Below are positions 57,504 to 64,000 of a stretch of 64,000 nucleotides of DNA, piece after piece. The position numbers and the translations under genes are program-made. The number at the start of each line of letters is the position of its first letter. The stretch's first letter is position 1. Below the pieces are notes generated by a model, which had not been told where the DNA came from, made no database searches, and saw only the letters and a program-made list of their open reading frames with translations. Location of the stretch: positions 992,001-1,056,000 of the forward strand of contig NC_049563.1 in NCBI RefSeq assembly GCF_013368755.1, written 5' to 3'. This DNA is from Talaromyces rugulosus (taxonomy: Eukaryota > Ascomycota > Eurotiomycetes > Eurotiales > Trichocomaceae).

Positions 57504-58679
57504 TCAAGCTGCCACTGGCTGTGGTCTTAGTTCCCTCCCGCCACGACTCCGAGCACAATCTCTGCCTTCCTTAAGAATCATCGCCTTCTTGAGCTCCCAC
57601 TCATGAGCGGTCAAGCTGCTAACTGTGTTGTCAGCTATCTCAATGCCCTCACGTTGATCATCTTCAACGGTGGGGATGCGGCCGCCGTGCAAGCGACTCA
57701 TAGTCGCTTCCTTATAAGGCCTCACCAGCATGGCGCACGCATAACGATAAACATGGCGCTGGTTGCCTGGAGCATAATTAACGCGATGCATATTCGACCT
57801 CAGCACGCCCCCAGTCCATTCAACCATAGCATCACCCATATTAACAATCAGGCAGCCAGGCCTGGGACGCACCCACTGCCAGGCATTCTCATCCTCTGGC
57901 GCCGAGTCGGGGGCTAGCACTTGTAGCCCGCCGAGCACGTTAGCTAGCAAGGTAACACTACCAAAGTCGGTGTGTGGCAAGAGACCAGTGCGCATGTCTT
58001 CCGGGCTGAGACTCGGTGCGTAGCGGATCAGGCGCAGGATAGTTCCTGATGCGCGGGTTGGCGTCTGTAGATCCCGGAATGTCTCTGACCCGAGTCCGAG
58101 CTGGGTTGCTAGGGCTCGCAGGATGTGCGTTAACGCAAACTGGCCATGCTCGAGATACGAGCGAAGGAGCTCTGAATTTGCGGCAATAGGACCCGGGTTG
58201 GTTCGTGGCGTGCTCTGACCTAGTAGGTCATCCTGCGAGACATTGTAGAACTCACAACGATCGGGCGCGCCGGTTTCGGTTTTCATGACGCCCTGTGCTT
58301 TGTAACTAGCCTCTAATCAGTCCTTCGCTTCTTTTTCTGTTTTAAGGATTCTTTAAAAAATAATGCATGGTGATCCTTACCCCCGAAAGTCACGAGGTGG
58401 GTCATGGTTGAACTTATTCTTTTCATCTGTGCTCAATTCCATAGTCTGGCGTACCACATCGAACACGGCGTCTACCTCGGTCATGAGTTTCTCTCCGACA
58501 GGATCACCGGTCAAATCCAGCAGAAAGAAGCCGAGCTTGCGACACGCATGGAGAACCGCCTCAGCCTCTGATGTGCTGCCCGCGACCAGCTTGGCGAGCG
58601 AAATCGTGGCCATCTGGGCTACGGGCTGCAAGTCATCTGGGAAAGCGGGCTGGGAGGCGAAGTACTCGGCCGATGCCAT
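57504..58679 (-). CDS. 2-oxoglutarate/Fe(II)-dependent dioxygenase (IPNS-like)
   Basis: Two exons (58679-58381, 58305-57504; 75-nt intron), 366 aa. The splice restores PRDFRGYKAQGVMKTETGAPD, a family hallmark. The Fe(II) facial triad is H211-x-D213 (LLPHTDFGSVTLL) and H273 (SNMHRVNY); the 2OG-binding Arg is likely R287 (RYACAML, where many relatives have R-x-S). The N-terminal DIOX_N part (ACRKLGFFLLDLTG) is present. Related fungal enzymes act in secondary metabolism, hydroxylating or desaturating small substrates. It is convergent with the hydrolase (149 bp), so both stops face each other. Confidence 0.9.
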
Positions 58680-59251
58680 GGTACGGGCGTGAATATTAAA
58701 AAAAGAGTATATTATTGACCTGTAAGTGTAAGAGACTGAGCCTGGAAATGAGCGATGTAGTTGATGAGTATAGTAATATCGTTCGGCTTATCACTATTTC
58801 TTTTTCTTCTTCTGGTCTTTGAACTTCTGTACGGAGTGGAGTATAAATGGAGGGTAAGCGAACGGCGCGTTTAGATTGCGGTTGCATGCAATAACATTAG
58901 TGCTATTACCAAAGGTTAGTTAGGGTTAGACTCAATGCCGAGGGGCTGTGGGCTGGATGCAACGGTTGTTGGTGGCGGGGGGTCTTAGAAGTTAGTATTG
59001 CCATTTCCGTCGACCCGCAGTGGAACCGCTGGCGGGGGTGGGCCGCACACACCCGCGTGGGGCTTCCGGTCTAGCTCGATCTATATGATCTACGCTCTGG
59101 TAAGGCTAAGTGGGGCTTACGCTTAAAAAAACAAGCTTGTATTTGGCAGTATTATAACGACAGTACTGTAGTTAGTATATGTACTCTTACACGGGTTCTA
59201 TTTTCTTAAATGGCCTTTTCCCCTTCTTGCTGCACACACTCTCGCTGCTCG
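58680..59251. other. Intergenic 2OG oxygenase / MFS
   Basis: Promoter of the oxygenase gene and 3' flank of the MFS gene. A short TTAGTTAGGGTTAG stretch lies near 58916. No gene. Confidence 0.5.
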
Positions 59252-61023
59252 CTACTTTTCGAACAACTTTTGCCCCTCCTCAGACCGCACCAGGCTCTTG
59301 GCCAGACTCCATTGTCGAATTGTCGGCCCCTTCCACAGCAGAATCATGATCAGCAGCCATGCGCCAATAGTGACAAATGCAGCTATGCCATACACCCATT
59401 CGATGCCGACCTCTTCGATCCAGTGCGTGATAAAAAACGGAATTGCAACTCCCCATGCAAGGCGGTAGAAGGTCATTACCAACGTGCATTCGGTACCGTG
59501 CTCTGTGTATGATTCGGCCACATAGTTGGTAGCCACAGGCACTGCGATGAGAACGGCGACGGCGACAATGTAGTATCCCAATGCAAAGACCATGTAGTGA
59601 TAGTGCTGTTTCAGTGCCGCGCCACAAACCCCGAGCCCAACAGGAACAAATACTGCAGTGATGCTCATTATGTATAGTCGCAGCTCTGGTCGCCAGACTC
59701 CGTTGTAATACCGTTTACAGATCCACAACGGTATGCCGTCATGGGCAAACATGCCCACGACCTGCGATGTGATAATCGCAATCCAGCCTGCCATTGAGAC
59801 TGGTCATGGGTTAGCATGCTATGTATCGATCAAGAGGAGGGAAAACCCTTACAAGCTGCGTTTTGAACCGGAGTGAACGCGTAGCCACCCTCTTCAATTG
59901 GATTTTGCAGGAATGTTGGAGACAGAACATCATTGATCAACAGCCATCCAAATACAACCAGCGTGAACAGACCACACAAGACCGTGGCAGGGGATAACCC
60001 GATGGCGAAAGGAGCCACAACACTTTTGATCTAGACGGCGACTATTAGATTTTGTCTTTCTCAAAAACAGGAGAGAACTACACATACAATCTCGGATTTC
60101 GGGGGAATAGTGATAACCGCGCTGCCCGGGAAGAAAGTGTCAATGCGGCTTTTCACAAAGCCCTGTGATCGCTGCATAGGCGCTTTATCACGGTTAAAAC
60201 TCGTTTCTTCTGCAAAGACAAATACCAGCAGGGCGGTGGCTGCTAAAAATGGCACTGTCCACCAGAAACACCAAGTCCACGAGGCTGTGCCAGCAATAAA
60301 ACCGCTGAAAGTAGGCCCGGCAGTAGCCCCAAATAGAATAGCGATTTCATAGCAAATAAACGCACGTCCGCGTTGGTGCAAGAAGAAAATATCCAGAATC
60401 ATGCCACCGCCGACAGCTGAGGGAATTGCGCCAAAGAGACCACTGAATAGTCGCGACACAATGAAGTTGTTATAATCACTTTCTCGCGTCATGCAGGCAG
60501 ACCACACCGCACATGCAAGACAGGCAAGAAGCGACCAGAAAGTAATAGACCAGCGCCCAACGATATGACCAAGTGGTACGAAGAAGAATGCGCCCGTGGC
60601 GAGACCACACATGGCGGCCGAAACCTTGGAATAGTCAGTTATTTTTTCTCATTTACTTTCCTTCACATGGTAATAGTGGGATGTACCGAGTATGAAGATT
60701 GTATAACTGTCACATTATACACTTTTGACTGCAATGGATAGGCCTCCTGGCCTGCGAGTGCCGCAACATTACCAGCAAAAGATGCTATGCAAATGACGAA
60801 GAGAAGGCGCGACTTGCGAAAAATACTCCAGTTCTGCAATGGCTGGTTAATTATTCTGTTTCATGTGTCTTGGAGAAATAGAAAACCAATCCCCAATACA
60901 TACCAACGGATCTTGAGGGTCGTCTGACGGCTGTGGTATCAAAGCAATCCCATTGTCGGCGAACGTAGTTGGAGACGCAATATCAGGTCCTTCTCGAACG
61001 CTGTCTTCAACTGATTTTTCCAT
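59252..61023 (-). CDS. MFS transporter, DHA1-like
   Basis: Five exons (61023-60904, 60833-60687, 60624-60088, 60030-59853, 59799-59252), 509 aa, all phases close. After a 40-residue cytosolic start (PQPSDDPQDPL) comes NWSIFRKSRLLFVICIASF, then TM2-3 with the MFS signature after GHIVGRWSITFWSLLACLA, TM5 (GATAGPTFSGFIAG), a central loop with Lys/Arg, and six C-terminal spans (ITSQVVGMFAHDGIPLW, TAVFVPVGLGVCGAALKQ, AFVTIGAWLLIMILLWKG). The DPQDP-NW start is typical of fungal DHA1 drug:H+ antiporters and HOL1-like carriers. It may export a product or import a substrate of the neighbouring enzymes. Confidence 0.88.
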
Positions 61024-61831
61024 GCTCCCACGTGGGCGTCGCGCCGTTACCCGCTTTTCCCTTCTTTCTTTCTTTTTAAATCAATCTTTTTCAGAAAGCA
61101 ATCACATAAGCTTAGTGAGTTTTCGCAGTCTCTATAACTGTCAACAAGCCTATGTACCAGCTCTGAACTAATTCATAGGTGTAGTGGACACTGGATAGTC
61201 AACCACAATACTATAAGGCTTACTTACCCAATACAGGGGAGTTTAAAAGGGGGAAGGTGACAACGTCGCACCCTTCAGATGCGGTTGCAGGTATTTACTT
61301 GTACTAGTAACGCACCTGGTAAATACTAAACAAGGATTAAAATAAAAGGCTCGTATAACTTGGGAATTTAGGTTTTAAGCGAGTGAGACGACTTGCCAAA
61401 AATGGCAATGCTCTTTAATGCATGTAGTTGTTGGTTGAATGTCAGCTGATGATAGGCTGGTTTTAAGCGTAGTGAGACTAGGGTTGCTCCCGTCTAAAGA
61501 ATTAGTCTTTGTTATCGGAAATGTACGGGGAGTGTACGGTAAATGTATCGATACTGTAATAGCACTAGTCGTGTATTTTAATACTAGTTATTGTGTACCG
61601 CTGATATTACATGTGTCGTTGCCTATATCTGGTTTTCTCCACCGGTTCCTTGGCCTTCGCTACGTCATCCATCATCTGAGCGTTCCTGAAAAAGGGTTGA
61701 AATTCCACAAGATGATTTTACAGCTGAATTTTCGCCCCTTTGCAATCCATCCCACTGCTTATGACTGTTGCACCACCGTCGAGAGCCTAACGAATACTCC
61801 TGGCTGTCGTACCCATTGATGATTAGTAGAT
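61024..61831. promoter_or_regulatory. Divergent promoter between two MFS genes
   Basis: 808 bp shared by the DHA1-like and the monocarboxylate-type carrier genes. An open frame at 61439-61819 has no family features and is not spliced to either neighbour, so I treat it as chance. Co-regulation of the two carriers is possible. Confidence 0.5.
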
Positions 61832-63221
61832 ATGGACGAGGTCAAGTCATCGCCACCGTCGGGGCCGGATGTGGGTGCGAGCTCACCTCCCCTGACAGGA
61901 AAGCAATGGATACAGGTGCTCAGTGCATTCGTTGTGTTTTTGAATACCTGGTGAATTGATCGCATTGAATGATACCCCAAAAAACAACTTTCTAATTCAA
62001 TTTGTGCAAAGGGGCCTTTTGCTAGCTTTTGGCTCGTTTCAGACGTATTATGAGCAGATATTGCTTCCCGACAAATCAAGCTCCGAAATAGCATGGATAT
62101 CTACCATCTGCGCGTTTCTCCTTCTTGTAAGCGGCTTGATCACAGGTCCATTATTTGATTATGGATATCATCGCCCACTTTTGCTGGTGGGCAGCCTGTT
62201 GGAGGTCTTCGGGCTCATGATGGTCAGCCTCTCAACCGAGTATTATCAGGTGTTTCTCTCTCAGGGTATCTGTGTTGGCATCGGAGGTGGCATGCTATAC
62301 ATTCCAAGTATTGCGGCTGCTGCTGCTAGTCTTCAAGAGTTTCGCCGGGCTAAATTCATGGGCCTTATCGCTTCAGCCACTGGCATTGGTAAATATACAC
62401 ATGAGAATGGTCTTCTGATTTGGATGTATAGCTAACGGTATCTTGCAGGGGGCGTAATCTATCCGATCATGTTTCGACGGCTGGTGTCTTCAGTGGGGTT
62501 TCCCTGGGCTGTCCGCATTATTGCCTTCGTAATGTTCGCGACCTATCTGTTCTCATATCCAATCCTCTTGTATAAGCCAGCCGCAAGCCCTTCAATTCGA
62601 AGATGGGTCGACATGACGGCTTTCACCGATCTTTCATTCCTTCTCGCCAATCTTGGTGCGATGCTCAGTGCAGTAGCTTATTACTTACCAATGATATATC
62701 TGCCATTATTTGCTGAAACGGCCATTCCAAATTTCGGAAATGGAAATCAGGACCTGGCATTCTACTTGATTTCCATCGCCAATGGAGCATCAGTAGTTGG
62801 CCGTCTTGCCGCAGGACTTGTCGCGACTAAGGTCGGTCCTATCGAGACATGTACCATGGCTCTGGCTGGCTGTTTTGTTGTACTCTTTTGCTGGACTGCG
62901 GTTAACTCGACTGGTGGAGCGATTGCCTGGTCAATCATTTGGGGTTTGGTGTCCAGCGTCATTGTTGCCATGCCCGGGGCTATCATCCCTCTTCTCTCTC
63001 CCTCGCTGCAGGTGATTGGGACGCGCTCTGGGATGTACTGGGCCAGTGTGGGCCTCGGTGTTTTAATCGGAAGCCCCGTTGCAGGAGCCTTGATTGATCT
63101 TAACTCCGTTCATGTCCATTGGTGGAAGCTGCAGATATTTGCCGGCACATTTATGACTATCGCCGCCTTCTGTTACGTTTATCCCCTTATACATGTACGG
63201 AGGAAACGTGCTTTATCGTAA
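61832..63221 (+). CDS. MFS monocarboxylate-type transporter
   Basis: Three exons (61832-61950, 62012-62388, 62449-63221), 422 aa. The first intron lies within TM1 (AFVVFLNTW joined to GLLLAFGSFQTYYEQILLP), as in fungal MCP family members. Further blocks: FLSQGICVGIGGGMLYIPS, the central linker, LLANLGAMLSAVAYYLPMIY, SIANGASVVGRLAAGLVATK, and GTRSGMYWASVGLGVLIGSP. Length (about 420 aa) and motifs fit the fungal monocarboxylate/proton symporter-like clan. The true substrate is often not a monocarboxylate in these clusters. A broken relative lies at 53599-54480. Confidence 0.9.
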
Positions 63222-63501
63222 ATTAAAATCTAGAATAAGGATAGTCGAATTCATTATTCAATAGAGGTCTTTAACTTCAAATTATTACCAATAGGGCTGT
63301 AATAAAGAGTGTGGGCTGATAAGCACGTTCCAACATAGGGTAGGCTCCATTGGTCCCATTTAGCCTACGTAGTATTCCGATGTCGACATTAGAATAAGAG
63401 AAGGCCGCCCCATCTCTTCATCCCACTCCCAGTCTTCAGCTCTTCCATGCACACAGACTACAAGACCATTGAATACAACGCACTGAAAGGTCATATTCGC
63501 C

Positions 63502-64000
63502 ATGGCTTGTGATGACACAGGAACTATAATAAGAAGCCCGTATCTTTGGTGCGCGGTTATTATTTTCTTCTGGACAATAACTTATACGCGACGGAGAGTT
63601 TGGGATCCTCGAGATGATGCCACTACCTCATACTCTCCGTGCAGGCCTTTTATTCTGCCGGGACGGATTTCACATACTCGGCTATTTCCCAAGTTTCATA
63701 CTTTCTCGTACCCCTATCTTATGGTGGGCATCCCAGTGAGGTCATGTCAGTCCAACTGGTTACTTTCCATCGACAGCGCCAACAAAAATTGGTGGAACCG
63801 GGGATGGCTTCATGTTGAACCTCAGGACCATTTGGGAAGAGGCGATGAAAAAAGCCTTAATCGAAAATTGGACCATTTTTTACAGTCCCAGGTAAGTCCG
63901 CAGACGGTCGTTATTATTTCAAGATAATATATTAATACAGATGATCTTCATTTTACAGGGACACGATGCCGCCAATTATCCCACTGTGTGCTTGGTGACA
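63502..64000 (+). CDS. DUF1365 domain protein, 3' end beyond the window
   Basis: Exon 1 is 63502-63891 and exon 2 starts at 63959 (intron of 67 nt) and runs off the window. The N-terminus has a membrane-like stretch (PYLWCAVIIFFWTITYTRR). The DUF1365 start follows: RPFILPGRISHTRLFPKFHT, FSYPYLMVGIPV, and WLHVEPQDHLGRGDEKSLNR, then GHDAANYPTVCLVT after the splice. Function of DUF1365 is unknown; bacterial members sit beside cyclopropane-fatty-acid-like methyltransferases. Only about 144 residues are visible. Confidence 0.8.

Noticed and set aside
61439..61819. 126-codon open frame between the divergent MFS genes
   Set aside because: No family features, basic/hydrophobic mix as expected from shadow frames, and it sits in a shared promoter.
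1..64000. Search for tRNA-like B boxes (GGTTCGANTCC) and CRISPR-like spaced repeats
   Set aside because: GATTCGAA-like matches fall inside coding genes (for example near 16544) without cloverleaf partners, and no regularly spaced repeat array was seen.

Overview
The window is nuclear DNA of a filamentous ascomycete, most likely Eurotiomycetes (Aspergillus/Penicillium/Talaromyces type). The evidence is short 48-70 nt GT-AG introns with CTAAC/CTGAC-like branch points, Zn2Cys6 regulators, an AroC-type chorismate mutase, Mdv1, Alg2, Eme1, Bcp1 and Mch1 homologues, and many MFS carriers. Exon boundaries were worked out by eye from splice motifs and checked for phase; every multi-exon model listed as a CDS closes in frame. 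No rRNA, tRNA or CRISPR was seen.

Left part (0-34.4 kb) is mostly gene-dense housekeeping DNA: a small secreted protein, an SDR, a HeLo-like/ankyrin protein, a Zn2Cys6 regulator, a GT71 mannosyltransferase, a 119-aa conserved protein, a membrane protein divergent from Bcp1, chorismate mutase divergent from Mdv1, a SUN-domain nuclear envelope protein, a 221-aa orphan, a 1735-aa kinesin and Alg2. One decayed kinase-like fragment lies at 13.7-14.0 kb.

Middle part (34.4-47.9 kb) is an AT-rich, gene-poor island. It holds two paralogues of an uncharacterised Cys-rich (DUF3716-like) family arranged head to head: the left copy is broken by two stops and two frameshifts, the right copy can be read as an intact four-exon gene of 825 aa. 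Around them lie two MITE-like inverted-repeat elements, a dispersed direct repeat of about 0.5 kb in two diverged copies, a 113-codon reading frame without ATG, and a small C2H2 zinc-finger gene. This is the most unusual part of the window.

Right part: Eme1 and Mch1 are convergent housekeeping genes (47.9-52.1 kb). They are followed by a gene graveyard at 52.8-55.1 kb (truncated GFA/CENP-V-like gene, MFS carrier with stops, spliced fragment of unknown family). The last stretch, 55.9-64 kb, is an accessory block: alpha/beta hydrolase, 2-oxoglutarate/Fe(II) oxygenase, a DHA1-type MFS carrier divergent from a monocarboxylate-type MFS carrier, and the start of a DUF1365 protein. The enzyme and carrier mix fits a small catabolic or secondary-metabolite cluster, but no backbone synthase is present in the window.
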